DNA from: Hyphomicrobiales bacterium
GTDB lineage: Bacteria; Pseudomonadota; Alphaproteobacteria; Rhizobiales; Beijerinckiaceae
Direction: 5' to 3'
DNA: 11,672 nucleotides
NCBI GenBank assembly: GCA_028290085.1
Contig: JAQGKN010000129.1
Coordinates: 1 to 11,672 of the forward strand
Within the stretch, counting starts at the first letter, position 1. The number at the start of each line of letters is the position of its first letter. Under the pieces are notes generated by a model that saw only the letters and a program-made list of their open reading frames with translations, was not told the DNA's origin and made no database searches. Below, piece after piece: positions 1 to 7,669 of this stretch. The position numbers and the translations under genes were made by a program.

Positions 1-24
1 CATTATACTTACACGCGCCCCAGG

Positions 25-594
25 TTAGTCCTTGGCGCGTTCGACGTAGGAACCGTCTTCCGTCAGGATCACGACGCGCGTGCCCGGCTGGATATGCGGG
101 GGCACCAGCGCGCGGGCGCCGTTCGAAAGCTTGGCGGGCTTGAAGGAAGATGACGCGGTCTGGTTCTTGATGACCGGCTCGGTCTCGACAACTTCCAGCG
201 TCACGCGGGCCGGCAGCTGGATGGCGACGGGAATGCCGTTGAACACCGACAGGATGACCTTCATGCCCTCCTGGAGGTAGGCAGCCTGGTTGCCCAGCAC
301 GTCGACGGGGACGTTGACCTGCTCGTAGTCTTCCACGCTCATGAAATGGTAGCCGTCGGCGTCGTTGTAGAGGAAGCTGAAATCGCGGTCCTCGACATAG
401 GCGCGCTCGACCTGTTCGGTCGTCTTGTAGCGGTCCGTCGTCTTCACACCGTCCGAAATCCGGCGCATATCGATCTGCGTAGTGGGCGTGCCCTTGCCGG
501 GATGGAAGCTTTCCGCCGACAGCACGACATAGAGCTGACCATCGTCACGCTCGAGGATGTTGCCCTTGCGGATCGAACTGGCGATGACTTTCAC
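25..594 (-). CDS. efp: Elongation factor P (EF-P)
   Basis: EF-P binds ribosomes stalled on consecutive prolines, between the P and E sites, and promotes peptide-bond formation. The 189-residue length is normal for the family, with a KOW-like domain (about 1-65) followed by two OB-type domains. The acceptor loop reads HPGKG, and with the GTG start chosen here its lysine is residue 34, the position modified in E. coli EF-P. The frame stays open upstream to an ATG at 663, but that would add 23 residues unlike EF-P. GTG 594 is preceded by a good Shine-Dalgarno (GAGGAA) about 8 bases upstream and yields the family N-terminus VKVIASS. The gene is divergent from epmA and epmB, whose products modify it. 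Its leader contains a perfect 9-bp inverted repeat (622-648). Identification is secure; only the start needs care. Confidence 0.96.
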   Translation of the reverse strand: MKVIASSIRKGNILERDDGQLYVVLSAESFHPGKGTPTTQIDMRRISDGVKTTDRYKTTEQVERAYVEDRDFSFLYNDADGYHFMSVEDYEQVNVPVDVLGNQAAYLQEGMKVILSVFNGIPVAIQLPARVTLEVVETEPVIKNQTASSSFKPAKLSNGARALVPPHIQPGTRVVILTEDGSYVERAKD

Positions 595-621
595 GGAGCT
601 ATTCCTCGATTGATGACTAGC

Positions 622-648
622 GTCCGGCAGCCTATGGATCTGCCGGAC
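622..648. repeat. Perfect inverted repeat in the efp leader
   Basis: The arms GTCCGGCAG (622-630) and CTGCCGGAC (640-648) are perfect reverse complements around a 9-base loop. The repeat lies 28 bases upstream of the efp GTG, so in the efp transcript it would form a stable 5' UTR hairpin ahead of the Shine-Dalgarno, which itself stays outside the stem. No T-run follows in either direction, so it is not a standard intrinsic terminator. It may be an operator or a leader hairpin. Confidence 0.75.
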
Positions 649-703
649 ATGAGCGGGGCGCATTAATAGCTATCTTGCGCCCGAGCGCTAGTCCCCTGTC
701 ACA

Positions 704-719
704 ATCGCCCGCTGGCGAT
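704..719. repeat. Short inverted repeat upstream of epmA
   Basis: ATCGCC and GGCGAT are perfect 6-bp arms separated by CGCT. The repeat is centred about 46 bases before the epmA ATG, within the divergent promoter region. The size fits a dimeric repressor site, but at this GC content a 6-bp repeat can arise by chance. Confidence 0.4.
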
Positions 720-757
720 CCGTCTTCTCACCGCAGAACGAGCCTGAGAAAATCAGC

Positions 758-1810
758 ATGACCCCGTCCGCCTCCCCCTGGTGGGACCCCTCCGTCTACG
801 CCGACCGCCGCCCGTTCCTGCGGGCGCGCGGGCGCATTCGGGGGGCCGTGCGCGCTTTTTTCGAGGCCGCGGGGTTCGAGGAGGTCGAGACGGCCGCCCT
901 GCAGGTGAGCCCCGGCAACGAAGCGCATATCGGCGGCTTTGCGACCGATCTCGTGCAGCCCGACGGCGTCCGCGAGCGGTTTTATTTACATTCGTCGCCG
1001 GAATTTGCCTGCAAGAAGCTGCTGGCTGCGGGCGAGACGCGCATTTTCGCCATGGCGCATGTGTTTCGCAACGGTGAGCGCGGGCCGCTGCATCATCCTG
1101 AATTCACGATGCTCGAATGGTATCGGGCGCGCGAGACCTACAGCGTCCTGATCGATGATTGTATGGCCCTGCTCGCGGTGGCCGCAGAGGCGGCGGGGCA
1201 GCAGCGGTTCGTCTGGCGGGATGTCACCTGCGATCCTCACGCCGCCCCGGAGCGCCTCTGCGTGAGAGAGGCCTTTTCGCGTTATGCGGCCATCGATCTC
1301 GAGGCCACCCTGGGTGACCGGGACGCGCTGGCCCGCGAGGCTCGCCGGATCGGCCTGCGCGTGACGCCTGACGACAGCTGGGCGGACCTGTTCAGCAAGG
1401 TCCTCAGCGACCGCATCGAGCCGCGCCTCGGCCATGGCCGCGCGACCGTGCTCGATCTCTACCCCGCCAGCGAGGCGGCGCTCGCCCGTCGTTCACCTTC
1501 AGATTCGCGTTTCGCTGAGCGGTTCGAGCTCTATGCCTGCGGCGTGGAACTCGCGAATGCTTTCGGGGAGCTGACCGACGCCGCCGAACAAAGGCGTCGT
1601 TTCGAGCTGGAAATGGGGGAGCGCCGTCGCATCTATGGCGAGGATTTTCCGCTCGACGAAGATTTTCTGGCCGCACTGGCGCATATGCCAGAGGCCAGCG
1701 GCATCGCCATGGGCTTCGACCGTCTCGTCATGCTCGCCACCGGCGCGCGGCGGATCGAGGACGTGCTCTGGACGCCTGTGGCAGGCTCTGGCGCAAGGGC
1801 CGGCGCATGA
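758..1810 (+). CDS. epmA: EF-P--(R)-beta-lysine ligase EpmA
   Basis: This is a paralogue of the class II lysyl-tRNA synthetase catalytic domain. It activates (R)-beta-lysine with ATP and attaches it to Lys34 of EF-P instead of tRNA. The 350 residues match a catalytic domain alone; the N-terminal anticodon-binding OB domain of true LysRS is absent, which separates EpmA from LysS. Visible motifs are a motif 1 region (about 33-65), the substrate-pocket segment SSPEFACKKLLAAG (79-92), motif 2 with FRNGE (103-107) and HPEFTMLEWYR (113-123), the ELANAFGELTD stretch (264-274), and motif 3 GIAMGFDRLVML (315-326). The gene is divergent from efp, and its stop overlaps the epmB start (ATGA, 1807-1810), so the two are probably translationally coupled. 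The Shine-Dalgarno before ATG 758 is weak (GAGAAAA). Confidence 0.95.
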   Translation: MTPSASPWWDPSVYADRRPFLRARGRIRGAVRAFFEAAGFEEVETAALQVSPGNEAHIGGFATDLVQPDGVRERFYLHSSPEFACKKLLAAGETRIFAMAHVFRNGERGPLHHPEFTMLEWYRARETYSVLIDDCMALLAVAAEAAGQQRFVWRDVTCDPHAAPERLCVREAFSRYAAIDLEATLGDRDALAREARRIGLRVTPDDSWADLFSKVLSDRIEPRLGHGRATVLDLYPASEAALARRSPSDSRFAERFELYACGVELANAFGELTDAAEQRRRFELEMGERRRIYGEDFPLDEDFLAALAHMPEASGIAMGFDRLVMLATGARRIEDVLWTPVAGSGARAGA

Positions 1811-2877
1811 GTGCTGGCCTGCACAAAGTGTCCGATCTCGTCGCGGCGGGTCTCGTCGCGGCTGACGATGCCCCGGGGCTGGAGGTCCTGACGCAGCGCT
1901 ACGCGCTGGCGATCACCCCCGCGATGGCGGCGCTGATCGATCCGAACGATCCGAACGACCCCATCGCCCGCCAATTCGTGCCCGATCTGCGCGAGGGCGA
2001 GGCGCTTCCGGAAGAGCTGGCCGACCCCATCGGCGACGCCGCGCATAGCCCTGTCGAGGGTATCGTGCATCGCTATTCCGACCGCGTGCTGCTGAAGCTG
2101 CTGCATGTCTGCCCGGTCTATTGCCGCTTCTGCTTCCGCCGCGAAATGGTGGGGCCGGGCGCCGATCAGGTGCTTTCGAAGTCCGCGCTTGCGACGGCGC
2201 TCGCCTATATTGCCGCACGACCAGAGATCTGGGAGGTGATCCTCACCGGCGGCGATCCGTTGGCGCTGTCGTCGCGCCGTCTCGCCGAAGTCATGCAGGC
2301 TTTGGGACAGATCCCGCATGTTCGCATCCTGCGCATCCATACGCGCGTCCCGGTTGTCGATCCCGGCCGGATCGATGGCGCCCTCGTGCAGGCACTGATC
2401 GTGCCGGGCAAGACCACCTATGTCGCGCTGCATGCCAATCACCCGCGCGAGATGAGTAGGGACGCCGAGGCTGCCATTGCGCGGCTGGTCGATGGGGGTA
2501 TCGCCATGGTCAGCCAGAGCGTGCTGCTGGCGGGCGTCAACGATAACATCGAGACGCTGGCAGCCCTGATGCGCCGCTTCGTCGAGCTGCGCGTCAAACC
2601 CTATTATCTGCATCATGGCGATCTGGCGCCCGGCACGTCGCATCTGCGGGTCGATCTGGCGAGAGGCCGCGCGCTGGTCTCCGCTTTGCGGGCGAAGGTG
2701 TCGGGCCTGTGCCAGCCAGCCTATGTGCTCGATATTCCGGGCGGTTACGGCAAGGTGCCGGTGGGGGTAGACCATCTGGTCGCCGACGGCTCGGGCGTTC
2801 TCGATCATGCGGGACGGCTGCATGCCTACCCGGCCGTCCCGGGCCCGGTCGCAAGAAAACCGGATTTGCCCCGCTAG
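1807..2877 (+). CDS. epmB: L-lysine 2,3-aminomutase EpmB (EF-P beta-lysylation)
   Basis: This radical SAM, PLP-dependent aminomutase converts (S)-alpha-lysine to (R)-beta-lysine, the substrate of EpmA. The cluster motif CPVYCRFC supplies Cys102, Cys106 and Cys109 for the [4Fe-4S] centre, followed by the family's FRREMVG. GGDPL (148-152) is the SAM-contact segment. The PLP lysine is Lys316 in PGGYGK near the C-terminus. At 356 residues it fits the EpmB/KamA core and lacks the long C-terminal extension of clostridial KamA. The N-terminal part contains two small internal repeats, LVAAG-LVAAD (11-20) and DPNDPNDP (45-52); similar DPxDP segments are normal in the family. It overlaps epmA by 4 bp. 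A catabolic lysine aminomutase is possible in principle, but the efp-epmA context argues strongly for EpmB. Confidence 0.94.
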   Translation: MSAGLHKVSDLVAAGLVAADDAPGLEVLTQRYALAITPAMAALIDPNDPNDPIARQFVPDLREGEALPEELADPIGDAAHSPVEGIVHRYSDRVLLKLLHVCPVYCRFCFRREMVGPGADQVLSKSALATALAYIAARPEIWEVILTGGDPLALSSRRLAEVMQALGQIPHVRILRIHTRVPVVDPGRIDGALVQALIVPGKTTYVALHANHPREMSRDAEAAIARLVDGGIAMVSQSVLLAGVNDNIETLAALMRRFVELRVKPYYLHHGDLAPGTSHLRVDLARGRALVSALRAKVSGLCQPAYVLDIPGGYGKVPVGVDHLVADGSGVLDHAGRLHAYPAVPGPVARKPDLPR

Positions 2878-2959
2878 TGCGCATCTGACCGTCGGCCGCT
2901 GTCGCTCCGGGCTTTGGCGGCCTCTGCGGAGCATGAGGTAGACTGCGGCGTCCCGAATC

Positions 2960-5419
2960 ATGCGAGCTGATGTGCTGAAACTTCCGTCGACCCTTCCTCG
3001 CCGCGCCCTCGTGCCGGCCGCCGCGCTGCTCTTCCTGCTGCTGGGGAGCCTCAGCGCCGGCTTCGCGCAGACGCCAGCCGAGCCTGCGCGCCAGAATGCC
3101 TCGCAACGGCTCGACGGCGTCCGTGCGGAACTTGACCAGCTCGAACAAAGCCTGCGCCGTGACGATCTCAGCGATTCGCAGCTTGTCGCCCGCCGCGCCG
3201 ATGTCGATCCCCTCGCCGCCACCGTGCAGGAGGTGATCGATCAGCTGACCCCACGCCTCGACAGCAGCAAAGCGCGGCTCGACCAGCTCGGCCCCAAGAC
3301 GGACAAGCAGCCGCCTGAAGACGCCAGCGTCGACAGCGAGCGCGCAGACCAGCAAAAGGTCTTCAACGATATCGACGGACTTCTCAAACGCGCGCGTCTG
3401 CTGGGTGTCGAACTGGAGCAGACTAAGGCCTTCATCGTCTCGCGGCGGCGCGGTCTTTTCACGCGCGCCCTGTTCACGCGGTCCTTCAGCATTCTGAGCC
3501 CGGATCTGTGGATGTCCGTGGCCAGTGAAATTCCGCGCGACCTGAAGGCGGCGGGGACCATTGGCGGTGACTGGCTCTCGGGTGCGGGGTCGCGTCTGGA
3601 AGGCTGGCGCGCCGTGCTTTTCATCAGCCTGCTCGCGGCTATCGCGTTTGCCTATGCGCTCGTGTCGCGTATCGCCCGGCGTGTGCTGCGGCGTGAGCCG
3701 ACCATCGAGGAGCCGACGCGGCTGCACAAGGTGCTCGGCGCGCTCTGGGTGGCGCTGGTCACCTCCGTCGTCCCCATCGTGGCGGCCATCGCACTGGCGG
3801 AAACGCTGCGCGCCTTCGATCTCGTGGGCTCGCGGCTCGATCCACTGCTGCAATCGCTGGTCGATCTCGTGCGCCGCCTCGCGTTGGCTGCGGGCATCGC
3901 GCGCGGACTGCTTGCGCCACTGCGCTCCAACTGGCGCCTGCTCGACCTTGGCGATGCGGTGGCGACACGGCTCGCGGGCCTCGTCATCGCTGTGGCAGGC
4001 ATCCTTTCCCTCATGAAAGTGGTCGAGGCGGCCAATGAACTGATCGCGGTCTCACTGCCCGTTGCAGTCGCCGTACGCGGGCTGGGCGCGCTCGCGGTCG
4101 CACTGGTCATGGCCTTTTCGCTGAAGGGTATCGTTTCGCCGCAGGACGACGACGAGGAGTGCCTGGGGCCGCGCGTCGCTCCCGTGCGCGACTGGTATGG
4201 CCCGATGCGCCTGCTGGCCTGGATGGCGATCACGGCGATCATCGCCTCGGTGCTCATCGGCTATGTCGCCTTCGGCGCCTTCCTCGTCGAGCAGGTCGTC
4301 TGGGTGACCTTCGTTGGCGCCATGCTCTACCTGCTGATCGTGCTCGCCAATGAGGGGCTGGTCGTCGCCCTGAAGCCTCCCGCGCCGGTGGCGCGAGCCT
4401 TCGTGACGAGCCTTGGCGTGCGGCGGGAATCGCTTGAGCAATTAGGTGTGCTGCTGGCGGGCATTTGCACCGTCTGCCTCATCGTGATCGCTGTGCTGCT
4501 CGTGCTGGCGCCGTGGGGTATCGAGTCCGACGACATGCTGACCAATTTCCGGGCCGCGTTCTTCGGCTTCAAGGTCGGTGATGTCACTATCTCGCTTTCC
4601 AGCATCGTCTTTGCGCTGCTGGCCTTCGGTCTCGGGCTCTTCGTCACGCGCACCTTGCAGCGCTGGCTCGAAGGCAGCTTCCTGCCGCGCACGCAGCTCG
4701 ATACGGGCCTGCGAAATTCGATCCGCACCAGCGTCGGCTATCTGGGCTTCGTGCTCGCCGCGGCTCTCGCGCTTGGCTATCTGGGCCTGAGTTTCGAGAA
4801 GCTGGCCATTGTCGCCGGCGCCTTGTCGGTCGGTATCGGTTTTGGTTTGCAGTCCATCGTCAGCAATTTCGTTTCCGGGCTGATCCTGCTCTGGGAGCGG
4901 GCGATCCGTGTCGGCGACTGGGTCGTGCTGGGCGAAGAGCAGGGCTATGTGAAGCGCATCAATGTGCGTTCCACCGAGATCGAGACGTTCGACCGGGCGA
5001 CCATGATCGTACCCAATTCGAATCTCGTGACCGGCGTCGTGAAGAACTGGGTGCGCAGCGACAAGGTGGGGCGCATCCGCATTCCCATCAGCGTCAATCT
5101 CGTGGCCGAGCCCGAGCATGTGCGCGATGTGCTGATCGAGGTCGCCAAGGCGCAGGATCTCGTGGTCAGGATCCCTGCGCCCAATGTGATGTTCGTGGCC
5201 ATGACGGACAATTCGCTCAAGTTCGAGCTGGTTTGTTTTGTGAGCGACGTTGAAAAATCAGCGCGCGTTAAGAGCGATTTACATTTTGCGATCTACGCTC
5301 AATTCAAGGAGGCGGGAATCGGCATTTCACCGCCCGCGGCTCCACCCGCACCGCCTGCCGTCGTCAATATCGGCGGGCTCGAACGTCTCGGTGAGATCTT
5401 CGAATCGGCCCGGAAATAA
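2960..5419 (+). CDS. MscS-family mechanosensitive channel with DUF3772-type N-terminus
   Basis: This is a large 819-residue inner-membrane channel predicted to release solutes on hypo-osmotic shock. A signal peptide covers about 1-36 (hydrophobic core AALLFLLLGSL, likely cleavage near GFAQ). A charged periplasmic segment of about 40-165 follows, probably helical or coiled-coil, as in DUF3772 proteins. About ten hydrophobic segments lie between roughly 215 and 640. The MscS module is C-terminal: the pore helix with GALSVGIGFGLQSIVSNF (about 620-638), then RVGDWV and the beta domain with VPNSNLV, then an alpha/beta domain and a Pro/Ala-rich tail. Where relatives usually have ERPI after the pore helix, this protein has ERAI. 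ATG 2960 has only a distant GAGGT upstream; GTG 2972 is an alternative. A CAP lipoprotein gene follows after 15 bp. The tension threshold and ion preference cannot be read from sequence. Confidence 0.92.
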   Translation: MRADVLKLPSTLPRRALVPAAALLFLLLGSLSAGFAQTPAEPARQNASQRLDGVRAELDQLEQSLRRDDLSDSQLVARRADVDPLAATVQEVIDQLTPRLDSSKARLDQLGPKTDKQPPEDASVDSERADQQKVFNDIDGLLKRARLLGVELEQTKAFIVSRRRGLFTRALFTRSFSILSPDLWMSVASEIPRDLKAAGTIGGDWLSGAGSRLEGWRAVLFISLLAAIAFAYALVSRIARRVLRREPTIEEPTRLHKVLGALWVALVTSVVPIVAAIALAETLRAFDLVGSRLDPLLQSLVDLVRRLALAAGIARGLLAPLRSNWRLLDLGDAVATRLAGLVIAVAGILSLMKVVEAANELIAVSLPVAVAVRGLGALAVALVMAFSLKGIVSPQDDDEECLGPRVAPVRDWYGPMRLLAWMAITAIIASVLIGYVAFGAFLVEQVVWVTFVGAMLYLLIVLANEGLVVALKPPAPVARAFVTSLGVRRESLEQLGVLLAGICTVCLIVIAVLLVLAPWGIESDDMLTNFRAAFFGFKVGDVTISLSSIVFALLAFGLGLFVTRTLQRWLEGSFLPRTQLDTGLRNSIRTSVGYLGFVLAAALALGYLGLSFEKLAIVAGALSVGIGFGLQSIVSNFVSGLILLWERAIRVGDWVVLGEEQGYVKRINVRSTEIETFDRATMIVPNSNLVTGVVKNWVRSDKVGRIRIPISVNLVAEPEHVRDVLIEVAKAQDLVVRIPAPNVMFVAMTDNSLKFELVCFVSDVEKSARVKSDLHFAIYAQFKEAGIGISPPAAPPAPPAVVNIGGLERLGEIFESARK

Positions 5420-5434
5420 AGGATCTTCCTGCGC

Positions 5435-5944
5435 ATGGCTTCGCTCCCCTGCATACCCCTGCTCGCCGCCATTGGTCTCTCGCTCGCGGGCTGCGCCGAC
5501 AAGCCCGCCAATCTGGGTATTTCCGGCGAGCCGGGTTTCTACAAGAAGATGACTGCGAGTTCCGCGAGGGTCGATGCTGTCGCCGCGCGTGACATGATCT
5601 CGATCTACCGCCGCAATCACGGAGCGCAGCCGGTTTCGATTGATCCGGCACTTCAGCAAGCCGCGCAGGAGCAGGCGAGCGCGATGGCGAAGGCCGACAA
5701 CATGAGCCACGAAGTGCGCGGCACCTTGCAATCTCGCTTGAACGGAAGGCTCGATCACGGCGCGGCCGTGGAGAATATCTCGGCGGGTTACCATACGCTC
5801 GCCGAAGCCTTTTCAGGCTGGCGCGACTCGCCCGCGCACAACAAGAACATGCTCAATCCGGCCATGCGCCGCATGGGTATCGCGACCGCCTATGCACCTG
5901 GCTCGAAATATCAGGTCTATTGGGCGCTGGTGATGACGGACTGA
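5435..5944 (+). CDS. CAP-domain (SCP/PR-1-like) lipoprotein
   Basis: This is a 169-residue predicted lipoprotein. The short signal peptide ends in the lipobox LAGC with Cys20 as the lipidation site, so the mature protein should be anchored in the envelope. Residues about 48-167 form a CAP (cysteine-rich secretory/antigen 5/PR-1) domain. The expected cavity residues are visible: His92 in MSHEV, Glu113 in VENISAG and His135 in SPAHNKNML, with the typical W..SPAH spacing. The biochemical role of bacterial CAP proteins is mostly unknown. A Shine-Dalgarno AAAGGA (5418-5423) overlaps the stop of the upstream mscS gene, so co-transcription and coupling are likely. One oddity is that the n-region before the hydrophobic core has no basic residue when translation starts at ATG 5435. 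The gene ends 3 bp from the convergent amidotransferase gene. Confidence 0.9.
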   Translation: MASLPCIPLLAAIGLSLAGCADKPANLGISGEPGFYKKMTASSARVDAVAARDMISIYRRNHGAQPVSIDPALQQAAQEQASAMAKADNMSHEVRGTLQSRLNGRLDHGAAVENISAGYHTLAEAFSGWRDSPAHNKNMLNPAMRRMGIATAYAPGSKYQVYWALVMTD

Positions 5945-5947
5945 GAT

Positions 5948-6784
5948 TCAGGCCGGGATCAGCGCGGGGCCGGCGGGAATGACCGTTGGCTCCGTGCATT
6001 TCCCGCCTGCGAGCCAGCAGGTGAGGAACGCCTGCAGCCAGCGCGCGACACCGGCATCGTGCATGAACCAGCCTTCGAGATGGGCGTGGCGCGGATGGGC
6101 TCCGGGCTCGGGGCCATGGTCCTGTGCCCGCGTCGTCCAGCGGCACATCATGGCATAGGTGACTTCCGGGTGGAATTGCAGCCCGTAGGCAGACGGACCC
6201 GCGCGGCAGGCCTGCACTTCGAAATGTTCTCCGCTCGCCAGTAGATCGGCGCCTGAGGGCAGGTCGAAGCCCTCGCGGTGCCAGTGATAGACGCGCTCGG
6301 GGAACGGCGCGCCACAGAGCGTGTGCGCGCTGTGCGTCGGTACGATGGGGTGATAGCCGATCTCGACGCGGCCTTGCGGATGGCGGTAGACGCGCTGGCC
6401 TAGATGGCGCGCGAGCATCTGCGCGCCCAGACATATTCCCATGAATGGCTTGTTCTCGGCCAGCGGCACGCCGATCCAGTCGATCTCGCGGCGGACGTAA
6501 TCCTCTTCGTCATTCGCGCTCATCGGGCCGCCGAAGACGATGGCACCCACATGATCGCGTAGTGTCGTGGGAAGCGGATCGCCAAAGCGCGGACGGCGGA
6601 TGTCCAGCGCGATCCCGCGCTCTCGCAAGAGCCGGCCGATGCGGCCAGGTGTCGATTGTTCCTGATGCAGGACGATCAGAACGCGACGTGGCAAATCCAG
6701 GGAGGGGACACAATCAGGCATGTGCCTATGATGTGGGCTCTGGCGGCGCCACGCAAGAGAATCGGATGCGTCAAAAGCGTGCAT
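5948..6784 (-). CDS. Class I glutamine amidotransferase (GMP synthase-like, stand-alone)
   Basis: This is a 278-residue stand-alone class I glutamine amidotransferase-like protein. The catalytic triad is complete: nucleophile Cys118 in GICLGAQ, then His205 and Glu207 in LQFHPEVT. The oxyanion-side segment FGGPMSAND is at about 84-92. No synthetase domain is attached, so the acceptor is unknown. It could hydrolyse glutamine or gamma-glutamyl amides or act with a separate partner. The start is uncertain. ATG 6784 has AGGAT nine bases upstream, overlapping the stop of the SDR gene 12 bp away, which favours coupled translation. It gives a charged 30-residue leader unlike the domain core, which begins at about RRVLIVLH. 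ATG 6721 would remove 21 residues but has no clear Shine-Dalgarno. It is the last gene of a minus-strand cluster with the SDR and the decarboxylase. Confidence 0.88.
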   Translation of the reverse strand: MHAFDASDSLAWRRQSPHHRHMPDCVPSLDLPRRVLIVLHQEQSTPGRIGRLLRERGIALDIRRPRFGDPLPTTLRDHVGAIVFGGPMSANDEEDYVRREIDWIGVPLAENKPFMGICLGAQMLARHLGQRVYRHPQGRVEIGYHPIVPTHSAHTLCGAPFPERVYHWHREGFDLPSGADLLASGEHFEVQACRAGPSAYGLQFHPEVTYAMMCRWTTRAQDHGPEPGAHPRHAHLEGWFMHDAGVARWLQAFLTCWLAGGKCTEPTVIPAGPALIPA

Positions 6785-6796
6785 GTCGCTGAAATC

Positions 6797-7603
6797 CTAG
6801 GTCTTACGCCTTTCTTGCAAGCGCGCGACCACCATTAAAAGGAGGGAGCGTGGCAAAAGGGGCACGAGAACGGCGGTCGCCTTGTTGAAGAAACCGGGTA
6901 TGACGACGCGCTTTCCTGCCATCATGCCCGCATAGCCCGCGCGTGCGACGTCACGCGCGGTCATCGGGCCAAGACGTTCAAACATGTTGGGATCCATGCC
7001 CGCGCGGGTCTGGAATTGCGTCGTCGTCGGGCCGGGACACAGTGTGGTGAGCGTGGCGCCCGATGCTTTCAATTCCTGCGACAGGGCGTCTCCGAGCGAG
7101 AGAACATATGCCTTGCTGGCGTAATACACCGCCATGTAGGGGCCCGGCAGGAAGGCGGCGACGGAGGCGACATTCATCACGCGCCCGCGTCGTGCGATGA
7201 TGCCCGGCAGAAGACGCAGTGTCAGGTCAGTGAGCGCTCGGATGTTCAAATCCACGATGCCGAGCTGGCCTGCAGCGTCGAGGGTCACGGCCGACCCGAG
7301 CTGGCCATAGCCCGCATTGTTGACGAGGATTTCGACGACCGCGCCCGCGTCCGTCAGTGCGCTCTGGACCTGATCGATTCCCTCGGGACGGGAGAGATCT
7401 ACGGCGATGACGAGTGGGCGCGTGCTGCCCGTAGCTTCAATTTCGCTCGCAATAGCAGCAAGCTTTTCGCCTTGGCGCGCGACCAGTGCGAGATCGTGGC
7501 CTTTGGCTGCCATGACGCGGGCGAGTTCAGCGCCGATGCCGTCGGACGCGCCGGTAATCAGCGCGACGCTGCGTTGGGGCCGGGCGTGTTCATTCGTCGC
7601 CAT
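6797..7603 (-). CDS. Short-chain dehydrogenase/reductase (SDR) family protein
   Basis: This is a 268-residue classical SDR, an NAD(P)-dependent oxidoreductase with a Rossmann fold. The cofactor motif TGASDGIG lies at 17-24 and NNAG at 95-98. The catalytic residues are Asn120, Ser147, Tyr160 and Lys164 (YYASK), and PGP follows the active site. The C-terminus is more hydrophobic than in many classical SDRs, with a PLLPRSLLLMVVARL stretch that may aid oligomerisation or membrane contact. The substrate cannot be named. ATG 7603 has AAAGG about 7 bases upstream. The gene lies 66 bp after the decarboxylase gene and 12 bp before the amidotransferase gene, all on the same strand. This suggests a joint pathway in which the SDR acts on an amine-derived carbonyl or alcohol, but that is inference from position only. 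Confidence 0.9.
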   Translation of the reverse strand: MATNEHARPQRSVALITGASDGIGAELARVMAAKGHDLALVARQGEKLAAIASEIEATGSTRPLVIAVDLSRPEGIDQVQSALTDAGAVVEILVNNAGYGQLGSAVTLDAAGQLGIVDLNIRALTDLTLRLLPGIIARRGRVMNVASVAAFLPGPYMAVYYASKAYVLSLGDALSQELKASGATLTTLCPGPTTTQFQTRAGMDPNMFERLGPMTARDVARAGYAGMMAGKRVVIPGFFNKATAVLVPLLPRSLLLMVVARLQERRKT

Positions 7604-7669
7604 GAAGGGCCTTTGCGCGTGATTCGATCTCCCATCCTGAGCGGGTATGGTTTGCGAATCGTAAACGCG

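Larger units (their letters stand above)
595..757. promoter_or_regulatory. Divergent efp / epmA control region
   Basis: This 163-bp gap separates the starts of efp (minus) and epmA (plus), so it must hold promoters for both. I cannot place convincing -35/-10 boxes. An AT-richer patch with the palindrome ATAGCTAT (666-673) is the likeliest core-promoter area. The gap also holds three inverted repeats: 622-648 (9-bp arms), 704-719 (6-bp arms) and a long-range pair GACTAGCG/CGCTAGTC (615-622 with 686-693). Such density suggests regulator binding or leader-RNA folding. That reading is inference. Confidence 0.55.

Noticed and set aside
595..663. N-terminal extension of EF-P to ATG 663
   Set aside because: The 23 added residues do not resemble EF-P, run through the inverted repeat, and would move the acceptor lysine away from residue 34; GTG 594 has a good Shine-Dalgarno.
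1838..1961. Short repeats in epmB (LVAAG/LVAAD and DPNDPNDP) as a sign of a repeat element
   Set aside because: They are only two copies each, in frame, and the DPxDP stretch is normal for lysine aminomutases.
2894..2922. GGCCGC/GCGGCC inverted repeat between epmB and the channel gene as a terminator
   Set aside because: Only 6-bp arms with a 17-base loop and no T-tract; expected by chance in GC-rich DNA.
1633..3222. 529-codon open frame on the minus strand, antisense to epmB and the start of the channel gene
   Set aside because: It lies opposite proteins with clear catalytic motifs; its translation is rich in Arg, His and Gln and low in complexity, as expected of a shadow frame in GC-rich DNA.
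2594..3853. 419-codon open frame on the minus strand
   Set aside because: Antisense to the epmB end and the channel N-terminus; the composition is biased and no domain is recognisable.
5945..5980. Bidirectional terminator between the convergent CAP and amidotransferase genes
   Set aside because: The gap is 3 bp, and the only nearby pairing (GCCGG/CCGGC) is short and lies inside the amidotransferase coding end.
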